The translations under genes were made by a program, and so were the position numbers. Positions 33,102-44,836 of a stretch of DNA of 64,000 nt are shown here, one piece after another (position 1 is the first letter of the stretch; each line of letters begins with the position of its first letter). A model generated the notes under the pieces. That model was not told the origin of the DNA. It saw nothing but the letters and a program-made list of their open reading frames with translations, and searched no databases. The stretch spans positions 3,148,202 through 3,212,201 of the forward strand of contig JACTAT010000039.1 of assembly GCA_014526335.1 (NCBI GenBank), read 5' to 3'. Origin of the DNA: Chrysaora quinquecirrha. Lineage: Eukaryota > Cnidaria > Scyphozoa > Semaeostomeae > Pelagiidae.

Positions 33102-33359
33102 ATTACTGAAAGAGGGAATTTAGGAATCGGAGAATCGGGGAATAACGAAATAAGAAGGGTATTTTTTTAATTGTAGATACAAATCGCTCTGCATATGCTA
33201 CCTTTTCTTCCGATTCTTTTCAAATCAGCGAATCAGTTAGTATATGCAATTAAAAAGTAATACTCTCAGACTTATCTCCTTTCCTTTCCTTCCACTGTAA
33301 CAGTATTTCAAATATTCCCCTATTCCTGTCTCCAATTCCCCGATCCCCCTTTTAGTAAT
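33102..33359. mobile_element. Palindromic MITE with ATTACTRAAAG ends
   Basis: Left end ATTACTGAAAGAGGGAATTTAG-GAATCGGAG; right end, complemented, ATTACTAAAAGGGGGATCGG-GGAATTGGAG. The arms share the GGGGAATA core. About 258 bp, non-coding. Confidence 0.65.
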
Positions 33360-33599
33360 AGCCATGCAGGTTTTGGCAGACCAGCAGATTTTTTGTCAAT
33401 TTCTAATGCACTTTAACCTTGGGTATGCTAATGACTACAATGTTGCAAGCTTGGCAAAATGCCCTCCTGTTTTGTCAATCGAGAATAATGGTTAATAATG
33501 GATAATGAACCAACTTTCTGAATAATAAGATAAATATTCTAGAAATTCATTAATTTTCGCTGAAAATGTGCTCAACAGATAACAGTCTTTCTTTATTTA

Positions 33600-33830
33600 C
33601 AACTCAATACGTAAACAAAATCTCTTTTATTCGTAAACATAAACAGATCCGCGTACTTTAATTAATCATAAGATACTGTAGCAAAGAATTGTTTTCGTTT
33701 TGAATTGTATACAAGACAAAACGGTCCTTTTCAGTGATATGTATTATCATAAACAGATTTGAATGTTTGAATTAATACAGATACTGTAGCAAAGAATTGT
33801 TTATATTTTCAATCATGTTTGAGATTTAAC
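33600..33830. repeat. Direct duplication, about 110-bp period
   Basis: AAACAGAT...ATACTGTAGCAAAGAATTGTTT occurs twice (around 33643-33695 and 33750-33803) with diverged sequence between. No function is evident. Confidence 0.5.
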
Positions 33831-34676
33831 GAGTGGCCGACCTAATCCATAATGTGGTTTTAATTTTGTGACCTCTTCGTAGTAATCTACGAAAATATTT
33901 GCTAGTAACTGTGCTAGAGAGTTTAGAGATCACGTTACATCTAACTACAGAACTTCTGTAAGTCGTAAGATGGAGTACAATGAGTGATCCGATGCAGCCT
34001 AGCTTCGTTCTTTTATCTCTAACAAGGATAAACTGGTCGCCGTTATTATAAAGTTAGAGCATCAATTACACCAAAAGAATGAGATATAGACTAATCTTGG
34101 AGTCAAGTCATGCAGAAAAAGAATTCATTTAAGTCAGCTTTTTACAACTCAGGCCCAAGAACTAGAAGTACAAGCATGAAGAATGATCGATCCAAATTCT
34201 TAGGTAATATGATTTTTGATGATATTTTGATGATATATTTTGAGGTAATATGTACGTAAGTATTAAATGCTTTGACTTTGTAGTCGAGTCAGGTCGTCTT
34301 GGATTTTCTTGAAGCAAAATATAGAATATTTGTCATTTTTTTCCGGTTTATTCCTACATCGACGAAAATGGGAAAATCATATTACCGACCGCATATCTTG
34401 GTGTACATTAGTGAAAAAAGGCAGGGTGTTACATTCCCTAGATTGCCTCCTTGTGTCAGTAGCAGCCTTAACTGAACTGGTCTTAGCCCGTCTTAGCTGG
34501 AATCTGCAAGGCGAGAGGGCGAAAGTAGAAAGATAAAGTTCCATAGGTTGTCACCAGGGTATTGTATGCTGGTGCTGCGCATGCTTGGTTATTAGTGGTA
34601 GGTTAGTGCTTTGCGAACGTACAGATTTGGCGATTTGAGAATTGTTTCATTGATTAACGGATTGAGAATCAAAATT

Positions 34677-34896
34677 AGGCCCTTGCCAAACGATCAAACA
34701 TTGTTGATCCAACATTTGAAATTTGCTTGTCAAGCAAAATGTTTGGCCGTTTGGCCACGTCCAAAAATATTGCTCGTCCAACATTTTTTGCGTACGTCAA
34801 GCAAAAAATGTTTTTGAACGTTTTCAAAAACATCATGCCACAAATTTTGCTTATTTTTGCTTGTCAAGCAATGTTTGAGCGTTTGGCCGCCTTTAC
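34677..34896. mobile_element. CAAACATTG-family MITE, best-defined copy
   Basis: Opens AGGCCCTTGCCAAACGATCA then AACATTG and closes CAATGTTTGAGCGTTTGGCC. The interior has GTTTGGCCACGTCC and several TTGCTTGTCAAGCAA palindromes. It defines the ends of the family found elsewhere in the window. Confidence 0.7.
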
Positions 34897-36742
34897 AGTA
34901 TTGCCTACACGCGTTCCAACACTTTCGGCAGCCATTATAAAAAATGTTCAAGTAAACCGCGAAGGGTGTGTATCACTCCAAAATGGACCTACAAGATGGG
35001 GTTTACTGCATTCAAGAACACACATTCAGAAGGGTCCTGTAGAGGTGAATCAAGTCTATGCAATGAACATGCCTGAAGCTAAAACATAGGATGTTTTTAA
35101 GAGATTTGTGGGATTTATATCAGCCAACAGATCTGCAAGATTTATGAAGATTTATTGTCAAGAGATTTATGTAGTGATTCACTCCTTCACCATTGTGGTG
35201 GGATGGCTTGGGATTTGGTATTTATTTGGTATTGACAAAAGAATCGGCATTGCCGGTATCAGAGAAAACGATGGGTAAACACCCCCTTAGTCACGTGTCA
35301 GCGTTGTTTACGGAAGATTTCCGCGTTCAAATGAGGACAGATGGGAGCAGATGTTTTTCGAACAATGTTTACAAGTGATGTTTACTGCAGGCTATGTTTA
35401 CTGCGGGAAGCAGATGTAGTGTGGAATTCCTAGATCGATCTGAGATCGGATATGAGTTGAGCAAAATTGGCTTATAACAGCGAAAATTCAAGTGTTTGTA
35501 GCGACTTTGGTAGTCTTAAGTGGTGAGCTTTTATTACTGCAATTCTTAGATATAACATCATTGAATAAAACTAAGACCGACGCCTACTGGAGGATGATTT
35601 AAGTGTTCATGATGATTAATGCACAGAGAAAGTGAAAGAGGGTTCGCTTTCGCTGCAATTGAAAAACAATTCCTGCTTAGTCCTACTAAGCTTGTATGTT
35701 GTTTTGCTCTTACCTGAGGTGAAAAGTAAAAATAATAACATTACACTAGCATAATCATACCACCTGAAAGATTCGCACAATTATATCGATTTGAGTCGGG
35801 GGAGCTTGACAGGTTTTTGAAAAGTCATTATTATCGTATTTATATTGAACGTAACAACACAAGATAGAGATCACTAGATACACGATGCTTTGAAAGTTTC
35901 AACTTTACGAAACATTGTTGTTAATTTAAAGCATTTTTGGTATTGAAGTTTTCTGCATTAACAGGTAAGCGAGTGATGCTGGTTGTTTGCAAATGTTCTT
36001 GTTATTAAATGGGAGAGGTTGTTAGTTTTTAGGTTAGAGAGATATCAAAAGATATGGATAATTTACTCGTTCGATCGTTCATCCAACATACAAACGGCAG
36101 GAGACTTCACCTGCTAATATTAAACATATTTTGATTTCTGCAAACTACGTTGTTTATAATAAAGTAACTTTAAAGGAAAGTAGGGTACATTAGTGGTCCC
36201 TGAGCTGTTCGAAAAGTTAAGGAAGTTCAACTATTGCAGGCTTTTTAAGAAGTTGAGTTAACTTCGTTTGTTGGTTGCAAAACGTGAGTAAAAACAGGTT
36301 GAAAACTCTATCTAGACGCTGCCATCGTATTTCTACTGAAGAACAGCCATTACGTCACACCTTACTCGCATCGAACCGCGCTTATTCACTGTTACATAGG
36401 TTACATAGGTTACACTGCAACAATTAAACTGATTACTAGTTTGCTGTAAATACTATATGTAATTTAAAAACTCTCGTGTTTTAAAGAAGTTGCCGTTTCT
36501 TATTCAACACTATTTCTTGCACTACAATCTCCTTTCGTTGACTGTGTAGTATGTTTGATAAATATGAGCGCTTCCCTTCCCCTTGGAAGAGCCCTTCCCT
36601 TAAATTATGCCCCCGATCAAGACCCATCAATTTTAGGGCGCCCATTCGAGATCTACGTAATAAAATCCCAGAAATACCCCACGCAATTAATTATACTAAT
36701 TTGCATACTTCTTTTATTCTCGCTTCAGGGGATCGCTCAACG

Positions 36743-37174
36743 ATGGCCGTTTACATTGATAACGTTTTACTACCGAAGCAAGTTACTGATTCATTTTACG
36801 CAACTTGGCTTCATTGTTATGAAGAACTATTCGAAGCCTCTCTTTCAGCAAAGTCGCCTCACTTCAAGTTTGACTTGAGTGCCTCGTTATCGCGCAAGGA
36901 ATCTGACAAAATAGAAATCGAAAAGATAGAATTACATGGGCTTGACTATGAACGTGATCTTAGAGGGACATATACTAAGAAAGAAAGTGGAACTTCAGAT
37001 AATGTTGATCTGGACGACACTAGGATTGGAGAACTAAAGCAAGATTGCCTTGTCAAAGAAACATGCGCAAGAGCTTTACAGAGTAATAATAATAATAAAT
37101 CAACATATTCAGCAACGAAGTTGTTTTCAGGACGAAAGAAGTGCTACAAAATTAATCATGATGATAATCTTTGA
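36743..37174 (+). CDS. Small protein of unrecognised family, paralogue A (143 aa)
   Basis: The ATG at 36743 follows a likely 3' splice site (CGCTTCAG| ending at 36728), which suggests a 5'-UTR intron. The longer frame from 36551 would run through that splice site and is rejected. The N-terminal 33 residues (MAVYIDNVLLPKQVTDSFYA, then CYEELFEASL) are strikingly like those of the gene at 44073. The middle is charged (many K, E, D, R) and the tail contains Asn and Lys runs. No signal peptide, membrane helix or known domain is seen. AATAAA at 37384 is a candidate poly(A) signal. The function is unknown; the shared motif looks like a short amphipathic helix that could bind a partner. Confidence 0.6.
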   Translation: MAVYIDNVLLPKQVTDSFYATWLHCYEELFEASLSAKSPHFKFDLSASLSRKESDKIEIEKIELHGLDYERDLRGTYTKKESGTSDNVDLDDTRIGELKQDCLVKETCARALQSNNNNKSTYSATKLFSGRKKCYKINHDDNL

Positions 37175-37782
37175 TTTGATACGCTGCGCAGTATCAAAAT
37201 GAAGAAGGAGTGGTGCCATTGCAGTGGATGATCAGGCCATGCTGGCTGTGTGGGAATCGTGAATGATTAGATTGTGGCGAATGTTGTCTGAGTTTTGCTT
37301 CGTCATGTCAAAGTGTTAGGAAATGGTTTTTAGTGCAATGGGGGACGATAGTTTAGAAGAAATTCAAGACAAGATATTTGATCAATAAATGTGTTAAAAA
37401 CTGTGTTTTTTATGTATTTTATGTAAATTTATGTACAGTGAATGAAAGGAGTAAGGTAATGAAATGAAGAGGGAGGGCAGGAGGGGGGAGGGGAGGGGGG
37501 AGAGAGGGAGTGAAACGTGGAACGAGTTATGAAATGAAAAGTGAACGCATTGAAGGATATGGATATGCTTTTGTTCTTTCGGAGCGACAAACATCGGTTA
37601 GAATTCTCAAAGATAAAAGTATAACTAAAGCTATTCATATAATATATGTAGATCCTTTTAGATATCCATGCAGTATATATGATTATATGTTAACCATGTC
37701 AGTTGATTATATGAGAGAGAAATCAAATTAAATCTTCCCAGATTGGGTGGTCTGAATGAATGGACACTCTTTGCTTTCGTGA

Positions 37783-38064
37783 ATGTGCTTGAGGAGTGAA
37801 CCACTTTCGCCGATTACCCTCTTTGCGTTGGTATACATGTTTCTATGTGTTTTGATATTGTATTCTCCGTTATTGCTGATAGTGGGGTTTTATTTATCAG
37901 GAGATTTCGAGAATTGGAAGTTCAAGCAAGCAAGATCTAATGCAAAAGAGAGGTTGGAACAAGCGGCAGGGGTTCGAATTTCAGTCGAAGAAATTCTAGA
38001 CAAACTCTTCTTCTCGAATTTTGAAAAGCTACGGAGAACTGTCAGTAAAAGCCGCAATAGGTAG
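37783..38064 (+). CDS. Uncertain ORF, 93 aa, hydrophobic N-terminus
   Basis: The frame starts with a hydrophobic stretch (LFALVYMFLCVLILYSPLLL) and ends in a basic, helical-looking tail (RISVEEILDKLFFSNFEKLR). TTTATTTATCAG| at about 37901 is a possible 3' splice site, in which case only the tail is coding. It follows paralogue A by 0.6 kb. Not recognised; could be chance. Confidence 0.25.
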   Translation: MCLRSEPLSPITLFALVYMFLCVLILYSPLLLIVGFYLSGDFENWKFKQARSNAKERLEQAAGVRISVEEILDKLFFSNFEKLRRTVSKSRNR

Positions 38065-39256
38065 TTGTTTATAAAAGAATTGTATGTTACGAGCGTTGGG
38101 GAAGACAAAATTTAGGGGGCTGTCCGATTTGCAGCCCAATGATTACGGAAACTTTGTCCGACATTTGGCGAAATATTTGCCTGAATACGGCTCTCAGCCC
38201 CCTGTCTCTCTCACCTATGTTAGATATTATGAAATTTGACGTGTTGTTACCAAAAGTTCTTTATCAACACAGAAAATGGTGAAACGTCTTTCGGAAATCT
38301 AATAAGAGAAAAAAAGAGGAGGGTGCTAATAAGAGCGAGCGGTTGGTAAATTTGTAGAAAATTAAATAGCGGAGAAGACGGCAGTCGAGTACGTACACAA
38401 GAGCAAGCATCTCACATCGCAGTAAATCAGCCCAAATCGGTTTATTTTCAAAATTCGTCCTGAGAAAACGTGCATGTAGCCTTGGTTGTAATGATATTAA
38501 GAGAAAAGACCGACGGTGTCAATGATTGACCTGAACATTATAGCAAACAAACCACTAAAATGGATTATACAAGAAGAAAGAACTGTTTCTCAATAACAGC
38601 GCAGATTTTAAAGCTTAGCCTTGAATGCTTTCCGTTAACAGATAAACAAAATCAAATACTCATTCAATCACAGGCACCGAGTTAGTATGATCTTATTGTA
38701 CAGTACACAACATGAGAACAACTTCAAGTAACAGCACCCAGGATGTTATGACGTCATGAGTTATTTGTACAGTGGTTGATGCTGCGCGGACACAAATGAA
38801 GTGATTAAAAAATCGAATGATGCCGTTGCCTTAGTGATGCCTTAAGCACCGGGGGTTTGCTTCCCCAACCTCGTTTTCAAGATACCATTGCCTTATCTCT
38901 CCTTGTCATAACGTTTGAAAACTAACCATAAGCCACATTTTGCGTCATTCAGTGACCAGATAAAAGATACAGCTACACAGTAACATAAATTCTTGGCAAG
39001 AGACATAGCCTTGAACAAGCGTATCAAATTTCTCGTCTGACGCATATCCTTATCACTTTCGTAATGCATTCCAGAAAATTCGAAGTGACGAGACATTCTC
39101 GGCTAACTTCGCAGGGCTCTCGTTGAAGTAAGAAAAGGTTTTAAATTTCAAGAATGACGTGAATCCTTGTCGACGTCTTAAAAAGTTCCAAAAAGTTCTC
39201 AAGTGACGAGTAGTTCTCGGCAAACTCTGTAAATTGTCGTCAGAATTGCGATAGAT

Positions 39257-39937
39257 CTACAATTTGCGTATAATAGGTCTTCCCTTGTCAATGAAAAAAT
39301 GACCGATTGAGGCGAGAGGCATCTGAGGAGCAAATCGTCTCTGTTTTAAAAATCGAATGCCCACTGAAATGTTCGCTCTTCGTCCCAAAGACTTTTGGCT
39401 CTGAAATTGAAAGCAACGAAGAGCAAGTGTAGAACCGCAAAATTTTAACTCCTGCAGCTCCGCAACCCGACACAAGACTGTGTTTTGGTTCCACTCAGCG
39501 AAACTGACAGATATTATGGCAATAACAATTAATAAAAGTGTTATTGATACTTAATAACAAGTATCTATCACCAGTAAAACTCATAATACTTATAAATCTC
39601 TGACGTAATATCTGCAACACGTGCACAGCCAAAAAGAGGTTGATGACGCAATAACCCCCTGTGACAGAACAGGCAGATTAAAGTTCTTTGCTAAATGTTT
39701 GAAGCAGAATATAATTTCCTTACTTTTGATAATCGTGTAACGTGTCGGGATAAACTCTGAAAGAATTGGATTCTGCTCAGAAACCGCAGTCTGAGCTGTT
39801 GACCTCAAGTCGATATTTGTTTTATAACAGCATAGAGGTTCAGACTTGTTGGTTGCTGAGACTGAGAGTACACATCCGAGATTCGAGAAAAACAGCATAA
39901 GAACATAAGAACAAGCAAAGCGGTGGTGATTCAAAGT
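39257..39937 (-). CDS. Possible two-exon small secreted protein
   Basis: From the ATG at 39937 the frame encodes MTLNHHRFACSYVLMLFFSN and LGCVLSVSA, a plausible signal peptide, followed by a Cys-containing segment up to a donor-like AAAA|GTAAGG near 39722. A possible acceptor (GCTGCAG|GAG, about 39450) opens a Ser/Cys-containing tail. No homology was recognised and the exon joining is uncertain. Confidence 0.25.
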
Positions 39938-40924
39938 CATTTGATTTGATACGATATTCTGGTAGTGCAAGGGTTTCTTCTGCAGAGGTTTCGATATTTA
40001 TAAACAGTTTTGGAGTTCTTATCTGCGATTGGCATATTGGAACATTTATCCTTATTTCACACTAACATCAAACAGAAAATAGCAGAACTAAAGAAAAGAT
40101 CGCAAGGTTAGTACTATAAGAATCTCTTATATTTCATATACTTAAAGATAGAAGTCCTAAAATTACTAATTTTGTAAATTATTACCTTTTACTGACATGA
40201 AATTTTAGTCTAAAAATCTAGAAAATACAGGAAGCACATTGTTTTCAAATAAGATAGGCACACTGCAACACATTATGTAATGCAAACATTATTATGCCAA
40301 TGTGTAGAGGATTTCCAAGAATATCAGAGGATTCTGCAAGGATTTCTGCTGAAACAGTGAGGATTTCTTGCAGGATTGTGGGAGATTTTCAGAGAGTTAT
40401 TTACCCTTTGCTGAAATAACCTGTGATTATTTGGAGATAGGAAAACTAACTCTAGACAAATATTGAAAGTCGGGGAAACAAAAGTCAACCAGACCGACAG
40501 TATTCAGTCATTACTGTTGTATTTCCTATTTCCTATTTCTTGTTTTCGTGAATCCGTGAAAAAATCTGTTGCAATCTTCTGCCTTTTTTTTAACTTAATG
40601 CAGCATTTGGAGCTGGAGAATTTCTCCTCATCTTCTAATTTCCAAGTTCATTTTCCCACGACAACTTTTTGTCATGAAAATTTCATTAAATATTTATTTG
40701 CAATTAAAAAGATTTGTGACTTTACCGATATTAAGCAGCATTATTGTCTCGATTCTGTATTGTACCTCCTGTTGTACACAAACAGTTTGCAGACAGTTTA
40801 CCGTGATTACAATAACTTGTCTCTTTTATATTTCTATTGAACTCTTTTCCTTTCCCTTGACCATTATGTGATATAGTATTCATCCTTCTTTCCAGCATGT
40901 ATTGTATATTTATAGTAATGTTTG

Positions 40925-41420
40925 TGTGACAACGATGATGGTGATGATAATGATGATGATGATCATGGAAGATTATATGATAATGATGACTAATTGATTG
41001 ACTGATGATGGTGATAATAATGATGATAATTATTACGATTATGAAGATTACGATGATGACGATGTATGATTATGGTGATTATGATAATTACGTATGATTA
41101 AGATTATTATGATGTTAATAATTTATGATAATGATTGTGACTGATTAATTGATTGACTGTTGATGATTATTATGATAACAATGAGGATATATGATGATGA
41201 TGATGATGATGATGACAATGATGAGTGTTTGAGTGATTGATTGATTTAGTAATGAAGTAGTATGATGATGATTATGATGATGATATATGGTGATGATGAT
41301 GATAATTGATTGAGTGAGTGATTGATGATGATGACGATAATCATGATGATCACGTTAATGATCACAATCGTGTTGATCATGGTGATCATCATCATGATGA
41401 TCATTAAAGCTAATCAGGAT
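40925..41420. repeat. GAT/GATT microsatellite cluster
   Basis: Half a kilobase of interrupted GATGAT, GATTATGAT and TTGATTGA units, ending in GATCATCATCATGATGATCA palindromes. The short frames inside are composition artefacts. Confidence 0.9.
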
Positions 41421-41783
41421 GTGATGATAACAGGAAGCAATTTTTATATTGGTAGTAATATTTTTCGAATCCCAAACCAAAAACTCATAACAAAATCTAT
41501 AGTCAACAGATTAAGATATTTCCGTACAGTAGAATTATAACCGACGTTTGATGACACTGTTTCTTACATTCACTTTTTGATCACCAATTTTTTCCTTCTG
41601 GTGGTCGTTTTATCCCCATTCAAGTCTTTGTAAGCGGAAATTTATCCAAGAAATCTTTAGGGGTAACGGATTTAGCTTAGCAATACATGATCGCTAAACC
41701 TGAAGTGTATGAACAATCACGTTTATCTAACCCCCGCTATACTGTATATGTGCACGACCTGAGCTCTTGGCTGGCACTTTGCA

Positions 41784-42096
41784 GCCCGGGGGGGGGGGTA
41801 CTTCATTGTTCAAGAGACTAGACGTGCCGCCCAATTTTTCCAAACTCACCCATGTCTACCGATAAATTCTGTTTGTCGTGGTACCCATGTATAGAAAAAC
41901 AACGAAATTTTTTACCTATTTGTACCAATATCTCAAATGTTAATTCATGTCTAAAATGTTATACATATACTTTGCTACCCATGTGTAGAGATTCTTTACG
42001 AAAAACCAACCCATGTGTAGGGAAATTGGCGCTGAAAAAGTTACCCATTTGGGCGGCACGTCTAGTATATCGAACAATGGAAGTACCCCCCCGGGC
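41784..42096. mobile_element. MITE with G-tract/C-tract ends
   Basis: Left end GCAGCCCGGGGG...GTACTTCATTGTTC with ACTAGACGTGCCGCCCA; right end is its complement (GGGCGGCACGTCTAGT, then GAACAATGGAAGTACCCCCCCGGGC). Arms are about 45 bp. The interior repeats ACCCATGTxTA motifs. Non-coding. Confidence 0.75.
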
Positions 42097-42122
42097 TTTG
42101 CAGTAATAAAAGTTTAAAAAAA

Positions 42123-42184
42123 TTTTCGGCCTTCTACATAAAGGTTGCTTATAAGTGGTTCTTTATAAAAAAAAGCGTATAATA
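42123..42184. mobile_element. Solo end of the GGAACCTAC MITE
   Basis: GGCCTTCTACATAAAGGTTGC, TTATAAGTGGTTCTTTATAA and AAAAGCG match one terminus of the elements at 7791 and 54494. A fragment only. Confidence 0.6.
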
Positions 42185-42199
42185 CAGTTATTGCTATGG

Positions 42200-43990
42200 T
42201 TCTACGTTCTCTGGTCGAATCGAGGAAAGCTAGAACAAAATGTACCAATTTTAATTAGAACGTGCGTGCAGTATTGATCAACACGTACTGTAACACATAA
42301 TGAAATGAGGCTATAATTTTGTGAATTAATTGTGACTTCATAATAGCAAATAGATTTCATAATTATGATTACTTCCCTCTAAAAACACAACAATAAAACA
42401 AAATTTCAAAATATCACACCTTGTAATTGCAATCAATCGTGTGTTTATCATTTAGTAATTAAGCTCTATTTTAAGAAGAACGGAATAGACAATGAGTTGT
42501 TATTAGCTATTATGACGATGAGAGTTAATTAATTCTGAATGAGGGTATAAGAAAGAAGGATATGTGGTTAGGAGAAGTAGTGGACAAAGCTCACGGAAAG
42601 AGGTGGTTGAAAGGTTTTAGAGAACGTGAATATTTATCATACTGGATTCAAAGATGTAAGTGTTTGTTAGTGATGTGTAGTAATATTAAATTAATTTACA
42701 GTACAAGTTTGCTACTGTTTAGATAATTTGATGCGAATGGAAGAGCAAAATAGCGTAGGATCTTATCTGTGCGTGTGTAGTTCTTTATTCGAAACATGCG
42801 TCTGTAAGTATTGATAATGTTGAAGAGTCTAACTTGATCCAAGCCATAGGGAATCAACCTTAAATGTTTTAACTTTATTGCCTGGCCTGCCATTTATACT
42901 TATAAAGTAGTGCATTTTCGCTAAAACGTCAAATACAACGAAATGGAAGATGAAGTCCTGGAAATAGCGAGTTGTTCCCAAGTGTACGGTCAGAATAAAT
43001 TCGTTCGATAAATTGACCCTTCAAGGGTTCTATTAAGATTACTAATACCGTAAATGAAAACTGCTATGACCGACGGAGTTGAGAGTGTTTTAGAGTAGAA
43101 CAGAAATGAATGAAAGAGTCAGTGAGTTGTAGTAAGGTGGTGAGGGTGTATTATGCATCTTTGAATTTCGAACCAATTCGAAGTGTTCCAGCCCTTTGAC
43201 AAGAATGGTAGTAGAAATTAAACTCACTACACGAGTCTCTAGTCCACGCTTAGAGTTATCACCTGAGTCCCAGTTATCGGTAATGAAACCGAGGCTAACA
43301 CTTAAATGAGATCACTCAAACTGGATGGTGGATAGACTCAAGACCCGAGTCTCCAGTTTACGCTCCCCTTATTTTGATTTGTCACTCCACACTGAGAGGT
43401 TGTAGAAAACAACAACAACATCGAGCAAAGTAGTGGGACTTATGTAGTGAGTCTAGGTGTAGGAGCGGAAACTAACGACTCAGGTAATAAGTCTAGTCCA
43501 CGCTCCTCTGCTTTTGATTGGTCACTCCAATAGACTAAGCGACAGCAACAACATCGAGCGAAGTGAAGGGAATTGTGTCGTGATTCTACTAGAAATATTC
43601 ATTCACATACGTCAAAGATTACGCAAAAAAGTGTTTCATAACAAAGAAATAGAGCTTGTTTCTAAAATCAAACTAAAATTGAGGTTGGTAGCGTGATGTT
43701 AAACAAGTGCGGAGCTGGGGGAGCTGAGCTGGCAGCAAAAAGGTTGCGATGATATTCTAATAAGTAAGGACTTCTGGATAGTAAAACAAATATTTGTAAA
43801 AATAACAATCTTGGTTTGAGTATGGTTCTTAGTCGGAGCTCTGTCGGTTTGTTGTGGCTCTCCACAAATTTCTAATTTTTCACCGCAAGTATCACACACG
43901 CTGAACATTCGTGCTGTTAAATTAAAAGATCTGCTCTCAAAAGTTGTAAAACCTAGCACCTCTGGAAAGAGTATGTTTTTAAGGCTGTTT
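42200..43990. other. Intergenic stretch without a supported gene
   Basis: No frame shows a domain. From about 43200 to 43560 there are imperfect repeats of ACGAGTCTCTAGTCCACGCT and CTCAGGTAATAAGTCTAGTC with CAACAACATCGAGC, suggesting a degraded tandem repeat. The right end contains the probable 5' UTR intron of the gene at 44073. Confidence 0.5.
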
Positions 43991-44072
43991 TGATCTTTTT
44001 TCTTGCAGATTGAAGAAAATCTTTCAGACTGAGATTCAGAAGAATAAAGATTGAGGAAAACTGCGTAGAAAA

Positions 44073-44375
44073 ATGCCTGGGTACGAGGATAAAATACTTC
44101 TCCCAAAGCCGGTTATAGAATCGTGTTATGCATCAATTTTTCGATGTTACCAGGAAATGTTCCCATCATCGTTTACATCGAAGACTGCATTGACGAAAAA
44201 ACTTTCAGTTCAACATGATTTGAGCTTATGCAGACTACGACCACTCGAAGACGATAACCATCTTGGAATACCATTTACAAGATCTCCTCGTAACTCACCG
44301 AGATCATCGTTGCGAGAAACGAAAAGCAGAAACCCGATGCAAATGATGGCGAGTTTACGAAGAAGTTTTCGGTGA
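44073..44375 (+). CDS. Small protein of unrecognised family, paralogue B (100 aa)
   Basis: The ATG at 44073 lies 64 bp after a strong 3' splice site (TTTTTTCTTGCAG| ending at 44008), the same arrangement as paralogue A. The N-terminus MPGYEDKILLPKPVIESCYA, then CYQEMFPSS, aligns with paralogue A as [YxD][NK][VI]LLPKxV with YA, CY[EQ]E[LM]F and a following Ser. The C-terminal half is basic and Ser/Pro/Arg-rich (SPRNSPRSS), likely disordered and a possible phosphorylation target. No known family was recognised. Two genes 7 kb apart with shared structure imply a local duplication under constraint. Confidence 0.6.
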   Translation: MPGYEDKILLPKPVIESCYASIFRCYQEMFPSSFTSKTALTKKLSVQHDLSLCRLRPLEDDNHLGIPFTRSPRNSPRSSLRETKSRNPMQMMASLRRSFR

Positions 44376-44836
44376 TGTGCGAAAGAAATAACGATGACTA
44401 TAACTATGATTCTGGACTGCAGCTATTCAGTTGACCTGAAGTGAAGGTTTCGTAGTTCGAACCACTTATGAAGAACAAGAAACGTTTGAACAAGACTTGT
44501 TTTGTTTATTAAAATTATCAAAGGCGTTGCAAATTGTTGCTGTTATCAAATTTTAATTGTACTATAGCTTGAATTGTCAACAAAGGAAAAGGAAAACTTT
44601 CATACGACAGCAGCCTTGCCTGTTTGAATGGCTAAAGCCTCAATACATAAAAAAATCTCCTGAATTTGAGGTCCTTAGGAAATTTTGATCCTGCACGTTT
44701 TGTAGAACTCTATTGAGGGAGGGGGTGCTTGCTGTTTTAATGACTGATGCAGAAACAATAGAACACTGTATAGTTTTTGCTATTCCAAGAATTCATAAAA
44801 ACCCTTTTGTTATTAATAAAAATGCTTGTAATAATT

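Larger units (their letters stand above)
32699..36542. other. Intergenic stretch without a supported gene
   Basis: Between the signal exon of the discoidin gene and the first small unrecognised gene. Besides the elements listed separately it holds AT-rich text with no frame that shows a domain, good splice pairs or conserved composition. The frames at 34309-35378 overlap repeat sequence. The promoter of the discoidin gene should lie in its left part but no firm TATA or initiator could be assigned. Confidence 0.6.

Noticed and set aside
34309..35378. Several short plus-strand frames
   Set aside because: They overlap a MITE and low-complexity DNA, and no domain or splice pair was found.
37394..37638. 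Minus-strand Ser/Pro/His-rich frames
   Set aside because: Caused by a GGGAGGAGG-rich stretch; no supporting features.
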